Positions 1-9,983 of a DNA stretch of 64,000 bases are shown here, in pieces. The stretch comes from Termitidicoccus mucosus (GTDB taxonomy: Bacteria; Verrucomicrobiota; Verrucomicrobiia; Opitutales; Opitutaceae). The stretch is from NCBI RefSeq assembly GCF_038725785.1, contig NZ_CP109796.1:3224001-3288000 (forward strand), given 5' to 3'. Within the stretch, counting starts at the first letter, position 1. Each line of letters begins with the position of its first letter. Made by a program: the position numbers and the translations under genes. Below the pieces are notes generated by a model. The model was not told the origin of the DNA and did not search any database. It saw nothing but the letters and a program-made list of their open reading frames with translations.

Positions 1-703
1 TTGGTCGTTTGATTTGGGTTTCGAGAATATAGTCCCCAAAAAGACGATTAATACAGCGAACGGGGAATGGCAAAGGAGAGTCAAGTCCAGCACCCTTCCG
101 TCACACGATATTTCCATGACCGTAACCTTTCGAAGGAAAAGGCATTTCAATGGGCCCTCCCGCGCGGAAAAATCGAGCGCGCGCATCCACGTTTTACCCG
201 TGGGAAAAAATTCAAGGCGCCCGCAAAATACGGCCACCTTCGCAACATGCATCCAGCCTAATATTAATCATTTCTAAAAACCAGGTTCGTCGCTGTTTTC
301 GATGCCTGAAAAAGCATGTTTTTCACGCGACGGCGCGACGGCACAAAAAAGGCGTCAAAGCGAATCCGGGCGAAGCGACATGCCTGCCATTCTCATGGAA
401 ATTATTAACTTGGCGAATCATATTAAAATAGCGAAGAACCCAAAACTATAACAATGGAGGGGCGGACTCCATGATGGCCGCGCTGGAGCGTTTTAAATAA
501 TATTGTGGCCGCGTCGGTTAACCCAAAGTGAGTCAGATTTCGCTGGCGCTGCAACCGATTGGGTTGCAGCGCCAGCGACTACAATTTTACTTGGGATGCC
601 CTATTATATTCCTGAGCGTGGATTTATATAAAATCCGCCTTTATAAAATGCAGGGTAGGGTTTGGCACGGACAAGGATGCCCGTGCCACCCCGGGCATTG
701 CCT
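1..703. other. Intergenic region with hairpins, no gene seen
   Basis: No reading frame here has recognisable protein character; the short open frames overlap one another in different frames. The region is lower in GC than the genes around it. A perfect 16-bp inverted repeat with a 5-nt loop lies at 541-577. A smaller hairpin at 663-688 sits just past the stop of the minus-strand DUF4450 gene and lacks a T-run, so it is at best a weak terminator or a repeat remnant. Confidence 0.6.
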
Positions 704-3700
704 TTACCGCTCCAAGGTCACGGCCATGAGGCCGATGACGACTTCGTTGCTCAGGGTGCGCAGGGTGAGCGAGCGCAGCTCTTTTTTCGGGTCGAGCGGG
801 AGATGCAGCACGGTCGCCGCACCTCCGGGGATGGTGCGGCCATTGCCCTTGAACTCGTCCGCATCGAGCGCGCGAAATTCGCCGGTTTTCAGGTTCAGCC
901 GCGCGGGCGGCGGCGTGTCACAGCGGAATTGATAGTCGTCGTAAAACAGGTCCTGCTCGATGGGCCACCACGTGTCGGGATTGCGCAAGGCGAGGCGGGT
1001 GTTCGTGCCGTCGGCGTAGGTGACAATCACCTCGCCGTTGTCGATGCGGCTTTGCATCCAGTTGGTCGAGCCCGCCATCAGGAAATACGCATGGCGCGCA
1101 CGGCCTTCGAGTCGGACGGCCGCCTCGCCGGGGTAGTTGTCCCAAAGCGAGGTGAAAAGGATGTTCGGCGCCTCCGGCTCGCCCGGCGTGGCGAAAAAAA
1201 CGCCGTTGGGAAGCGTGACACGGCCGCCGCCGGTCCGCGCGGCGGCGCGCAGACCGCTGTCGTCGATGTCGGCGGTGGCGTTCACGTGGCCGGCCCACGC
1301 GCCGATGCCTTGCTTCGGGATGGCGAGCGAGACGTGGGGCGAGCGCGGGGAGCGGTATTCGTTTTTGAAGATTTGCGTGACGCGGTCGTTGAAATGAGCG
1401 TCGAGATTCACCGGCGAGAATGTCGCACCCTCGGCAGGCGGAACACTCCAATCGATGGGCGGATTCAAAAGCCGCTGCAATGCGGCCTCAAAATGCGAGC
1501 CCGCAGGAAATTCATCGGCATCGGAATAGATAATGCCGTCGCCGCTCCATGTGATTTCGACCTCCAATTTTTTCGCCGGGATCAAGCGTTCGATGGCGAG
1601 ATATTGACCGGGCAAATTCCGCGCGTGCAGCGTCCGGGTCTCGCCGGTCGTGGTGCATGTGACCGTCGCAGTGCCGCTCAAGACGGGGACACGCAGCGTG
1701 ACGGGCGCCGGTAGCGGGCCGTGTTGCTCGATGACGAATCTTTGCACCTTGCCGTCGCGCTCAAACGTGTAGCTCACGTCGGGATGCTTGATCGAGGCGC
1801 GCGTCCATTTTCCGGGGAAGCCGGGCGCGATGACAAGCTCGCCGGCAAGCGCGTCGGGCTGCACGCCGAAAAGCCCCTCGACCACCGCGCGCGAGGTCAC
1901 GCCGCTGCCGTCGGCAAAATCGCGCTGGGACTCGCGGCGGTAAACGTCGAGATAGTTGAGCGAGCCGACGTTGCCCGGACAGATGCCCATGAACATGCTC
2001 GCGAGCAGCGAGCTTTTCATGAGCGTGAACGCGCGCTCCGGCACTCCGGCCTGCCAGAGACCGAGCGCGGCGTGGATGTTTTCGCCCATGACGACATTGT
2101 TGACCGACCAGGTGTAGGGCATCCAGTCGGTGGAGGAGCGCACGCGGTAATCCCCGTCGTCCGGCACGCCGGGACCGCGCACCGGAATGGCGGGGTAACG
2201 CGCATTGACGTATCGGGCCATTGAATACGCCTCCTCGCGCGTGACGAGGCCGGCGTCCATCGTGTGATAAAACGACCAGAGGCCGGGGCTTTCGTGGAGA
2301 CGGCCCAGGCCGAGGAGATCGCGGAACTCGCCGAACATGCCCACGCCGGGCATCCAGAGAAACTCGCGCATGGCGCGGGCGATGAGCGCGGCCTCGCGTT
2401 CGTAGGGCGTGGCGTCGAGACCGAGGAGACGCGCGAGGCGGGCGGCCTGGGTGTTGTGATACCAGGCGTAGGCGGAGGCGTAGGTGACGCCGCCGCCGTG
2501 ATACTGAAGATCGTCGCTGGCCCAGATCTGCGCGTAGGCCTCGTAGAGCGGAAGTCTCTCGGGGCCGAACTCGCGGCGGAAAAGGCGGCGCTGCCATGCC
2601 AAATGGCGCTCGATGACGGGCCACAACTCGCGGGCAAAATCGAAGTCGCCCGTCCAGAGGAAATGGCGGAAGAGCGCGTCGATATAGACGGTGTTCATGT
2701 CGTAGTGCGAGTTGGCCATGTCGCCGTTGCTGTGGAGCGCGGCCTCGCTGCGGGCGAGGTTGGCGTTCTCGTCGGGCGGCGGGAGCTTTGCGGGGACGGG
2801 ATCGGTGTTCTGGCGCGTGGCCCAGTAGGCGAGATGGCGGCGGGCGCGGTCGTGCCAGCCGAGCGCGTCCATCGCGTAGGGGCCGCGCCAGCCGAGGAGC
2901 TTGGAGCGCCACGCGATCGCGCCGTGCATGACCGCGCCCTGCGGCTCGTCCCAGACGGCGTCGGCGCCGATGTTGAGCGCGGCGACGGCGGCATTGATGA
3001 AGGGGTCGGGCGTCTCGACCGCGATTTGCGAGCGCACGGCCGCGAAATGCGCGGCGGCCTCGCCAAAGACGCGCGGCAGGTCGGCGGCGGCGCAGGCGGG
3101 CGCGAGCGGGATGGGCACGGGCACGGGTTTCGCGCCGGGGCGGCCGGCGGAGGTGACGGCGGCGTAATCGGCGAGCTCGGTGGAGACGGCGGCGGCGGAA
3201 GCGCCACCCGTATCTGTTTCCTGAATACGTTGCAGGCAAAGGAAGAGCGGCCCGACGCCGCCGGCTCCGGCGAGCGGCATCACGGCGGTGACGACCGGGG
3301 ACTGCGGCACGGACGCGCCGCCGGCCGCGGAGGCGAGGAGCGCGGCGGGCGAGGACCAGTACGCGGCATCGGCCAGCGCGAGCCTCGCGGCGGCGGGGAA
3401 CAGCCCGGCGATGGTCGCGGGGCGCGCGCGCAGCGTGAAGCGCGGGCCTTCGAGCGCGAAGGCGTTTCCGGCGCAGGCCTCGGGCTTGAGCTGGAAATAC
3501 TCGCCGATGGGCACGGCCTCGGTGCCGATGTCGCCGTCGCGTTTGCCGCGTCTGCCATTGAGTCCGCCGTAGGCCGCGATGAGTTCGAGGCCGCCGACGG
3601 ATGCGGGCGCGAGGTTTTTCGCCTCGACGCGCACGATGAGGCCGTCGGTCTGGTGGAGCGCAATGGCGTGGAGGCGCAGCACGGCATCCGCGCCGAGGAG

Positions 3701-4108
3701 CGGGTCGCGGATTTCGTAAAGCATTTCGCCGGGGCGGTAGCGGGCGGTGACGCGGGCGGCCTCGTGCAGCCATTTCGCGGAGCCGTCCGCCGCGCGGATG
3801 CCGAGGCGGAGGTTGCCGCCGCGACCGGGCAGGTAGAGCGAAAACTCGGGCATGTCGCCGGCATCGACACGGAAGGCGGTGTGGCCGCCGTAGAGCGGGC
3901 GGTTGAAAAACTCGCCGCCATTTTCGATGACGAAGTCGTGCCCGTCGGGCGCATAACGCAGCGGACGCTCGATGTTGTGGACAAGATTGGGCTGGAGGCC
4001 GCGCGGCTGGAACATTTGCGCGGCGGGCGCAGGCACGGACGCGGCAGAGAGCGCGAGGGGAATTGCGAGGAGGGCGAGGCGCGGGAACAGGGCGGAAGTT
4101 GGTTTCAT
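704..4108 (-). CDS. Large secreted DUF4450 family protein, glycosidase-like
   Basis: Protein of 1134 residues. The chosen ATG (4108) opens on a typical signal peptide: MKPT, then a hydrophobic stretch (LALLAIPLALSAASV), then an Ala-rich cleavage region near residue 30. The frame stays open upstream, but that part is Arg/Pro-rich and does not look like protein. The mature N-terminus (MFQPRGLQPN, RPLRYAPDG, NGGEFFNRPLYGG) matches my memory of the DUF4450 family of Bacteroidetes and Verrucomicrobia. The middle (about residues 430-830), rich in Trp, Tyr and His, resembles the (alpha/alpha)6 barrel of six-hairpin glycosidases (for example GDMANSHYDMNTVYIDALFR). A role in periplasmic or surface polysaccharide breakdown is inferred; no catalytic acid could be assigned. 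It is monocistronic as far as can be seen. Confidence 0.85.
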   Translation of the reverse strand: MKPTSALFPRLALLAIPLALSAASVPAPAAQMFQPRGLQPNLVHNIERPLRYAPDGHDFVIENGGEFFNRPLYGGHTAFRVDAGDMPEFSLYLPGRGGNLRLGIRAADGSAKWLHEAARVTARYRPGEMLYEIRDPLLGADAVLRLHAIALHQTDGLIVRVEAKNLAPASVGGLELIAAYGGLNGRRGKRDGDIGTEAVPIGEYFQLKPEACAGNAFALEGPRFTLRARPATIAGLFPAAARLALADAAYWSSPAALLASAAGGASVPQSPVVTAVMPLAGAGGVGPLFLCLQRIQETDTGGASAAAVSTELADYAAVTSAGRPGAKPVPVPIPLAPACAAADLPRVFGEAAAHFAAVRSQIAVETPDPFINAAVAALNIGADAVWDEPQGAVMHGAIAWRSKLLGWRGPYAMDALGWHDRARRHLAYWATRQNTDPVPAKLPPPDENANLARSEAALHSNGDMANSHYDMNTVYIDALFRHFLWTGDFDFARELWPVIERHLAWQRRLFRREFGPERLPLYEAYAQIWASDDLQYHGGGVTYASAYAWYHNTQAARLARLLGLDATPYEREAALIARAMREFLWMPGVGMFGEFRDLLGLGRLHESPGLWSFYHTMDAGLVTREEAYSMARYVNARYPAIPVRGPGVPDDGDYRVRSSTDWMPYTWSVNNVVMGENIHAALGLWQAGVPERAFTLMKSSLLASMFMGICPGNVGSLNYLDVYRRESQRDFADGSGVTSRAVVEGLFGVQPDALAGELVIAPGFPGKWTRASIKHPDVSYTFERDGKVQRFVIEQHGPLPAPVTLRVPVLSGTATVTCTTTGETRTLHARNLPGQYLAIERLIPAKKLEVEITWSGDGIIYSDADEFPAGSHFEAALQRLLNPPIDWSVPPAEGATFSPVNLDAHFNDRVTQIFKNEYRSPRSPHVSLAIPKQGIGAWAGHVNATADIDDSGLRAAARTGGGRVTLPNGVFFATPGEPEAPNILFTSLWDNYPGEAAVRLEGRARHAYFLMAGSTNWMQSRIDNGEVIVTYADGTNTRLALRNPDTWWPIEQDLFYDDYQFRCDTPPPARLNLKTGEFRALDADEFKGNGRTIPGGAATVLHLPLDPKKELRSLTLRTLSNEVVIGLMAVTLER

Positions 4109-4377
4109 TGGGCAGACAAGTCGAGGGCGGGCGGGACGGCTCGCCTTATCCAAGCACATGAAATGCGGCGGGAAACTCCTTTTGACATCGGACAGTTTGC
4201 AGGGCGGTTCTCCAAGAGGGATGCGCCCGGACTCTTTCCGCCGGTCCCGCGCCGCCGCGGGACGCGGGCATGGGGCGCGTTTCGGCGCAAAAAAGCCCGC
4301 GCCGTTTCGTGCGCGGGACTCGATCGGCGAATGATGCGTGGCGGAGAGTTCCCGTCCCGCATCGCGCGCGGAGGGAT

Positions 4378-4839
4378 TCACTTCATCCAGCTCTTGAGCA
4401 TCCAGACGATCTTCTGGTGCCACTGGAGGCGGGCGATGGCCATGTCCTGCGTCTCGGCGTCCTCGGCCTCGCCGGCGGCATCGCGCAGGGCGGTGAAATC
4501 CTTGATGGTCTTTTCGTGGGCCTCGAGCAGGCTCGTCACGTAGTCGCGGGCCGAAAGGGGGCCGGAAGGCTCCTGCAGGCCGGACACCTTGGCGAAACGC
4601 CCCAGCCCGCCGATGGCATAGGCCTTGAGAAACCGGATGCGCTCGGCCAGTTCGTCCACCGCGGTGAAGAGATCCTGGTATTGCTCCTCAAACGCCGTGT
4701 GCAGCGAGAAGAAGTTCGGGCCCTCGACATTCCAGTGCGCGCTATGCGTGAGCGCCATCAGCGAGTAGGAGTCGGCAAGGACGAGGTCGAGCAACTCGAC
4801 CACGGGAGAGGCGGATTTGGATTTTTTGGATTTTTTCAT
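4378..4839 (-). CDS. dps: Dps/ferritin-like DNA-binding protein
   Basis: A 153-residue protein of normal length for the Dps family: dodecameric ferritins that oxidise Fe(II) with peroxide, store the iron and can coat DNA during stress. The signature is clear: HWNVEGPNFFSLHTAFEEQY, then DLFTAVDELAERIR, which supplies the His, Asp and Glu residues of the inter-subunit ferroxidase centre. The start ATG at 4839 is followed by a Lys-rich tail (MKKSKKSKS), the kind of extension that gives some Dps proteins their DNA affinity. It lies between rpsP and the DUF4450 gene on the same strand with gaps of more than 150 bp, so it is probably its own unit. Confidence 0.93.
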   Translation of the reverse strand: MKKSKKSKSASPVVELLDLVLADSYSLMALTHSAHWNVEGPNFFSLHTAFEEQYQDLFTAVDELAERIRFLKAYAIGGLGRFAKVSGLQEPSGPLSARDYVTSLLEAHEKTIKDFTALRDAAGEAEDAETQDMAIARLQWHQKIVWMLKSWMK

Positions 4840-4934
4840 AAGCGGATGGGATGAGTGAACCAGAAACGAAAATCCCTTTCAAGCAACGAGACCATGTATT
4901 TTCCGCACACCATGGATTTTGCCGGACATCCTAG

Positions 4935-4968
4935 AAAAACAAAATCCCCGGGCGCGGGGCGACCGGGG
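4935..4968 (-). terminator. Intrinsic terminator after rpsP
   Basis: Read on the minus strand, a GC-rich stem (ccccgg pairing with ccgggg, 4946-4968) is followed by a T-rich stretch (4935-4945). It lies 38 bp past the rpsP stop codon. Confidence 0.7.
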
Positions 4969-5005
4969 AAAAGGAAAACGCACTCGATGGCGCGTGGCGC
5001 GAAAC

Positions 5006-5281
5006 TCAGGCCTCGGCCGCGGCAGGCTCGGCGGCGGGGGCGTTTTTGCGGGCTTTTTTGATGAGGCCCTTGGCGGTATCGGTCGGGAGCGCGCCCTTGG
5101 ACAGCCAGTATTCGGCGCGGGCGACATCGAGGGAAAGCTGCTCCTTCTTCGAGCGGGGCGTATAGGTGCCGAGAATTTCGACCGCCGCGCCATCACGACG
5201 TGAACGGGCTTCGGCCACGACCACGTGGTAAATCGGGTTGTGAGTGGCGCCGATGCGGGAAAGACGGATTTTGAGAGCCAT
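5006..5281 (-). CDS. rpsP: 30S ribosomal protein bS16
   Basis: A 91-residue protein with the S16 signature from its first residues (MALKIRLSRIGATHNPIYHV) and the conserved LGTYTP and AEYWLSKGALPTDT segments. bS16 binds 16S rRNA and is needed for 30S assembly. The C-terminus is a short Ala/Pro/Glu-rich tail (PAAEPAAAEA), common in high-GC bacteria. In many bacteria rpsP leads an operon with rimM, trmD and rplS; here the downstream neighbour is dps behind a terminator, so that operon has been broken up. Confidence 0.96.
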   Translation of the reverse strand: MALKIRLSRIGATHNPIYHVVVAEARSRRDGAAVEILGTYTPRSKKEQLSLDVARAEYWLSKGALPTDTAKGLIKKARKNAPAAEPAAAEA

Positions 5282-6111
5282 GTGATTAACTTTTACGGAG
5301 ACTGTTTTTGGAAAAGTCGGTTAATGCACCGCCCCGCGCAAGCAATGTCAAGCGCACTCTTGCAAAGGTAAAACGATGCGCCGCATTTGTAAAAAACAGG
5401 CGCTGGACGGCGCGGTCGCGCTTCCGGAGGAAAACCAGGCGCCGCCAACGCAATTCCGCGCTCCGAAACCGCGCCTCCTGCCACCTCAATCGCCCCGGTG
5501 CCGCTCCCCCACCCGCTTGCGGGGTCGGTCGGCCGCCCGGACCGGAGAACTTCCCGCGCGTCGAATGGCTCCGAATCCGGCGCGCCGGGTGGGTCGCGGA
5601 GTGTCTCGAATCCGCCCGGCCCTCCGGCGTCCAGCCAGCCTTCTCCAGAGCGGCAGGCAAGAGGCGCGCACGGCGGCCCCGCGCGCGGTGCGGCAGCCTG
5701 TCCGTCCATCCGCTGGTGACGCGAAACGCGGTGATTTATAAATTTAACCTTATCGAAACATGGCTATTATAAAAAATTAAGCGGCCATGATTCGTCCGGT
5801 CGCGTCAAAATAATGCTAACAGGCGAAAATCAGCGGCAACTCAGGCCACCACGCAAGATTGCAGCAGTTCATGTGCTAACCACAGGCGATGCCATTATCA
5901 GGTTAATTAATGCAGCCGCATTCTTGCAAATTAATATATAATTAACCAGATCTGCCTCACTGAGTTAATTATATGTCAGTTAACTGCGTCTGTATTTCAT
6001 TGTCTCGACAGATCACATCCAAGATACAGAACCAACCATGCTGAATAAATTTGGTCCACATCATGCAGTCAACGACCCGGTGCCGAAATATGGCGCGACT
6101 CGCGCGATTTC
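5282..6111. other. Long intergenic region, GC-rich then AT-rich
   Basis: An 830-bp stretch without a convincing gene. The first half (about 5390-5720) is very GC-rich; several overlapping frames are open but all give Arg/Pro-rich, family-less proteins. The second half (about 5740-6110) is markedly AT-rich, with short TTAA-containing inverted segments around 5900-5990. It probably holds the promoter region of the histidine kinase that starts at 6112; no single promoter could be fixed. Confidence 0.5.
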
Positions 6112-7242
6112 ATGGAATCTACTACAAAATATAAGGGATTAGACCCTAGGCTCGCGACCTTCCTGGGAAACATGACTACGCGAGCCCGCCGGATTCGACA
6201 TACCGGCGCGGACGAAGAACGCCTGCCTGAGATCCATCCGCTCGCGATGCCGGAGTGGGCATTGCACGGCATGTTTGCCCAAGGGCGCATAGTTGCCTGG
6301 GAAGGCGAGACGAGCCCGCTTTCCGCATCCTGCATCTTTCCGTCCACACCCGCGTTCATCCAGGCGCTGGCCCTGGACCAGGGACGCCGCTGGCATGAAA
6401 TCATACACCCCGCGGACCAGACCCGGGTAAACAACTACTTTGGCGAACTCCCGCGCGACGGTCGCCCGCAATCCATCGAATACCGGCTTGTCGACAGAAA
6501 CGGCAAGGACCTCTGGATACGGCATTCCATTGTGGATGTGGAGCCTCGCGACGGCAAAACCACCATCCGGGGATTCGTGGCGGACATCCAGGCCGAGAAA
6601 GCCAGCCAGCTCGAAAGCATCCAGGCGGGCGAGCGGGAGAAAAACCGCATCGCCCAGGATTTGCACGATGACCTGTGCCAGGTGCTGGCCGGCATCAGCC
6701 TGCTCATGCGCGCAACCGAGGATCGCATCATGGGACGGCTCCCGCAGGAGGCGAAGCAATTTCAGGAACTCAACCGCCAGCTCGGCGCCGCGATGGAGCG
6801 CACGCGCTCGCTCGCCCACGGGTTGTTCACCGACGCCATCCAGTTCAAGGACATCCGCGACGCGCTGGAAGACCTCGCCCGGCAGGTGCACATCCGCTTC
6901 GGCGTCGAGATCCGCACGCAGTTTCCCGCGTTCATTCCCGCGCACACCAGCTCGCAGGTCGTCCAGATTTACCGCATCGCCCAAGAGGCGATGAGCAACT
7001 CCGTCAGGCACGGCGGGGCGACGGAAATCACCCTCGCCCTCGCCCCATCCCCGGGACACGAGCGCATGCAGCTCACCGTGCAAGACAACGGCCGCGGCCT
7101 GCCCCAGACCCAGTCCGCCAAGGCGGGCATGGGATGGCACAGCATGCAGTGCCGGGCGGATCTGCTCGGGGCCGACATCCATCTGTACAATGACGGCCCG
7201 GGCGGGGCCGTGCTGCGTCTCATATATCCGGTTTTCCAGTGA
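6112..7242 (+). CDS. Cytoplasmic PAS histidine kinase, NarL-partner type
   Basis: A 376-residue kinase without membrane segments, so it should sense a cytoplasmic signal. Residues about 60-160 form a PAS/PAC region (HEIIHPADQTRVNNYFG, then VDRNGKDLWIRHSIVDVE). The HisKA_3 phosphoacceptor region follows, with its His in RIAQDLHDDLCQVLAGI. The C-terminal ATPase domain has an N box (AQEAMSNSVRHGG), a G1 box (QDNGRGLP) and a GMGWHSMQ segment. This layout is the one found in partners of LuxR/NarL-type regulators. The next gene is such a regulator and begins at about the stop of this gene, so the two are almost certainly cotranscribed. The signal and target genes cannot be told from the sequence. 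Confidence 0.93.
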   Translation: MESTTKYKGLDPRLATFLGNMTTRARRIRHTGADEERLPEIHPLAMPEWALHGMFAQGRIVAWEGETSPLSASCIFPSTPAFIQALALDQGRRWHEIIHPADQTRVNNYFGELPRDGRPQSIEYRLVDRNGKDLWIRHSIVDVEPRDGKTTIRGFVADIQAEKASQLESIQAGEREKNRIAQDLHDDLCQVLAGISLLMRATEDRIMGRLPQEAKQFQELNRQLGAAMERTRSLAHGLFTDAIQFKDIRDALEDLARQVHIRFGVEIRTQFPAFIPAHTSSQVVQIYRIAQEAMSNSVRHGGATEITLALAPSPGHERMQLTVQDNGRGLPQTQSAKAGMGWHSMQCRADLLGADIHLYNDGPGGAVLRLIYPVFQ

Positions 7243-7256
7243 ATACTACGCCTGCA

Positions 7257-7913
7257 ATGAACCAGAAAATCCGTGTATATATTGTCGATGACCATCCGCT
7301 CATGCGGCGGGGGCTCATCGAGCTTATCAACGGCCAGCCCGACATGACCTGCTGCGGCGAGGCCGAGGACTCCCCGACCGCGTTGAAAATGATATCAACG
7401 ATCAAACCCGACCTGACCATCGTCGATATATCGCTCAAGGGCTACAATGGAATCGAGCTGATCAAAAACATCCGGGCGCTTGACCCCAAGGCGCAGATTC
7501 TCGTGCTGTCGATGCATGACGAGTCGATCTACGCCATGCGCGTGCTGAAGGCCGGGGCGAAGGCGTATGTCATGAAGCAGGAGATGAGCGACAAGGTCCT
7601 CGACGCCATCCGCCGCATTCGTTCCGGCAAGGTGTTCGTCAGCGACCGCGTGGCCAGCCGCATGCTCGATCATGTCGCCGGCGGGGGCGATCCCGGGCAG
7701 GGTTCGCCGGTGGACATATTAAGCGATCGCGAGCTGGAGATCGTGAGCATGATCGGCAACGGCCTGCCCACGCGCGACATCGCCGCGAAGCTGCACATCA
7801 GCATAAAAACCGTCGAGTCCCACCGGGCGCGAATCAAGGAAAAGCTCAGCATCACCAACGCCATCCAGCTCGTGCAGTTCTGCGTGCGCTGGGTCGAGGA
7901 CGGGGCGCATTAG
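7257..7913 (+). CDS. LuxR/NarL-family response regulator
   Basis: A 218-residue regulator: N-terminal receiver (YIVDDHPLMRRGL; phospho-acceptor Asp in LTIVDISLKGYNG; Lys in AYVMKQEMS) and a C-terminal LuxR helix-turn-helix (LSDRELEIVSMIGNGLPTRD, IAAKLHISIKTVESHRARIK). It should be phosphorylated by the kinase just upstream. Two starts are possible: ATG 7257, used here because it begins directly at the receiver fold, or GTG 7239, which would overlap the kinase stop and suggest translational coupling. No target operator is evident nearby. Confidence 0.94.
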   Translation: MNQKIRVYIVDDHPLMRRGLIELINGQPDMTCCGEAEDSPTALKMISTIKPDLTIVDISLKGYNGIELIKNIRALDPKAQILVLSMHDESIYAMRVLKAGAKAYVMKQEMSDKVLDAIRRIRSGKVFVSDRVASRMLDHVAGGGDPGQGSPVDILSDRELEIVSMIGNGLPTRDIAAKLHISIKTVESHRARIKEKLSITNAIQLVQFCVRWVEDGAH

Positions 7914-7936
7914 CGCGCGCCTTGGCCGCCGCCGGA

Positions 7937-8239
7937 TCAAGCCGGGCTTTTCCGCTTCTTCACGCGCGGCGGCGTCCAGACGCGGATGAGGTATTCGGCA
8001 AGATTGCGCATGCTGGTGCGCGCGGCGGGCTCGGCCCGCGCGAGTTCGGCCAGTGACGGCACCACCCCGGCGCGCTCCATGTAATAATATCGCAACTCCC
8101 CGTCCAGCGCGGCGGCGGCGGAGAACTCATCCGGGCTTGCCGCCGCCGTCGCGCGCGTCTTGTCCATCCAGAATCGTTTTTCCTCCGGGTGGGTGTCGAT
8201 ATAATCAAACAGCTGCTGTTCAATCCGGTTGAGGCTCAT
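7937..8239 (-). CDS. Small conserved-looking protein, unknown function
   Basis: A 100-residue soluble protein starting MSLNRIEQQLFDYIDTHPEE. It has no signal peptide or membrane segment and ends in a basic tail (PPRVKKRKSPA). The frame is open further upstream, but that part is Arg/Gly-rich and overlaps the divergent lipoprotein gene region, so the internal ATG at 8239 was chosen. It converges on the response regulator. I do not recognise the family. The regular alternation of charged and hydrophobic residues suggests an all-helical domain. Confidence 0.7.
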   Translation of the reverse strand: MSLNRIEQQLFDYIDTHPEEKRFWMDKTRATAAASPDEFSAAAALDGELRYYYMERAGVVPSLAELARAEPAARTSMRNLAEYLIRVWTPPRVKKRKSPA

Positions 8240-8369
8240 GTGCGGCGGACGCCCACGCTGCGCGAGTCCGGCGCAAAAACAACCGCAAAAGCAGCCGGCC
8301 CGCCCCGCCGCCTTGAAAAATATCCCGTTCCCGCTTCTCGCGCGCCCGCGATCTGCTACGCTGCCATCC

Positions 8370-9983
8370 ATGAAATTCCCGCCTCTCATCATTGTCATCG
8401 GCTGCGCGCTCGCCCTGTCCGGCTGCGGCGGACGCCAAAACCTGTCGGTCGCGGAGGCAAACAAAACCCGGACCCTGCTTGTCGGCAACCTGGCCGAACC
8501 CAATGACCTCGACCCGCACATCGCCGACAGCCACCAGACTTTCCAGATCATCATGGCGTTGTTCGAAGGGCTCGCCCAATACGACCCGGTCACCTGCGAG
8601 CCCCGCCCGGCGGTCGCGACCGGATGGAAAGTCTCCGACGACGGGCTGACGTGGACGTTTTCCCTGCGCCCGGACGCGCGCTGGTCAAACGGAGACCCGG
8701 TCACCGCGCACGATTTTGTCTTCGCGTATCGCCGGATGCTGTCGCCGGGCCTCGCGGCGGAATATGCCTACATGCTTTATGCGCTGAAGAACGGCGAGGC
8801 GTTCAACACGGGAAAAATCACCGCGCCCGGACAAATCGGCGCGCGGGCCGACGGCGACCACACGCTCGTGCTCGCGCTTGAGTATCCGGTGCCATATCTG
8901 CCCGCGATGGTGTGCCACTCCGCCTGGTATCCGGTGCACCCGCCGACCATCGGCAAATTCGGCCCCATAGACCAGCGGGGCACATTATGGACGCGCCCGG
9001 GCAACATGGTCGGCAACGGCTATTTCACCCTGGCGGAATGGACGCCGCACCAGCGCATCCGCTGCGTGAAAAGCGCGACCTACTGGGACCGCGAAAAAGT
9101 GCTGCTGAACGAGGTGGTGTTTTTCCCCATCGAAAACGAGGACGCCGAGGAGCGCGCCTTCCGCACCGGGCAATTGCATGTCACCGCCACGCTGCCCATC
9201 TCGAAAATCGCGGTTTATAAAAACGACCCGCGCGGCGTGTATAATCCCAGCCCCATGTTCGCGACGTATTTTTATCGCTTCAATGTCAACGCGCCCCCGC
9301 TGAACGACGTGCGGGTGCGCCGCGCGCTGGCGATGGCGATTGACCGCGAGCGGCTCGTGCAGTTTGTCGCGCGCGGCGACCAGATTCCGGCGGCAAACCT
9401 CACGCCGCCCGGCATCCCGGGTTTCGCACCCTCCGCGCGCCTCGGCACCGACATCGGGCAGGCGCAAAAGCTCCTGGCCGAGGCGGGCTTCCCGGGCGGC
9501 GCCGGCTTCCCCAGGCTGGAAATCTTGTTCAATACAAACCAGGGCCACCGGCAGATCGCGGAGGCCATCAGCGAGATGTGGCGGCGGAATCTCGGGATCG
9601 ATATCGGATTATACAATCAGGAAGGCAAGGTGTGGTCTGAAACCATGCGCCGGCTGGATTATCAAATCAGCCGGACGGGATGGGTGGGCGACTATCTGGA
9701 CCCGAGCACCTTTCTCGACATCATGGCGTCGGACAGCGGCAACAACCAGACGGGCTGGACCAACGCCGAATACGACCGCCTGCTGGCGCTGGCGCGCTCG
9801 GAACAAAGCCAGGCGAAACGCCTTGAATATTATCAACGCTGCGAGGAAATCCTCGCCGACGAGGCGCCGCTCACGCCGGTTTATTTTTATGTGCGCAACA
9901 ACCTGCGCCTGCCCGGGGTGAAGGGCTGGACCGGAAACCCGCTCGACCTGCACCCGCTCAAGGGCGTGTATATCGAGCCGTAA
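8370..9983 (+). CDS. Oligopeptide-binding lipoprotein (OppA/SBP_bac_5)
   Basis: A 537-residue solute-binding protein of peptide ABC importers. It starts with a lipoprotein signal peptide whose lipobox is LSGC (MKFPPLIIVIGCALALSGCG). The family motifs follow in order: NLAEPNDLDPHIA, ALFEGLAQYDP, GWKVSDDGLTWTFSLRPDARW, HDFVFAYRRML, and near the C-terminus the segment YNQEGKVW...WVGDYLDPSTFLD. It should capture peptides outside the inner membrane and deliver them to an Opp-type permease. No permease or ATPase gene is next to it, so it is an orphan binding protein or serves a transporter encoded elsewhere. Confidence 0.93.
   Translation: MKFPPLIIVIGCALALSGCGGRQNLSVAEANKTRTLLVGNLAEPNDLDPHIADSHQTFQIIMALFEGLAQYDPVTCEPRPAVATGWKVSDDGLTWTFSLRPDARWSNGDPVTAHDFVFAYRRMLSPGLAAEYAYMLYALKNGEAFNTGKITAPGQIGARADGDHTLVLALEYPVPYLPAMVCHSAWYPVHPPTIGKFGPIDQRGTLWTRPGNMVGNGYFTLAEWTPHQRIRCVKSATYWDREKVLLNEVVFFPIENEDAEERAFRTGQLHVTATLPISKIAVYKNDPRGVYNPSPMFATYFYRFNVNAPPLNDVRVRRALAMAIDRERLVQFVARGDQIPAANLTPPGIPGFAPSARLGTDIGQAQKLLAEAGFPGGAGFPRLEILFNTNQGHRQIAEAISEMWRRNLGIDIGLYNQEGKVWSETMRRLDYQISRTGWVGDYLDPSTFLDIMASDSGNNQTGWTNAEYDRLLALARSEQSQAKRLEYYQRCEEILADEAPLTPVYFYVRNNLRLPGVKGWTGNPLDLHPLKGVYIEP

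Noticed and set aside
14-431. Three overlapping short plus-strand frames at the window start
   Set aside because: They overlap in different frames, have no family character and no shared start context; composition looks like intergenic DNA.
662-4543. Long plus-strand frames of 350 and 759 codons opposite the DUF4450 gene
   Set aside because: Gly/Ala/Arg/Glu-rich shadow frames of a high-GC gene; the minus strand encodes a coherent secreted protein.
5286-5772. Overlapping frames on both strands between rpsP and the histidine kinase
   Set aside because: All are Arg/Pro-rich, mutually overlapping and family-less; the GC-rich content alone keeps them open.
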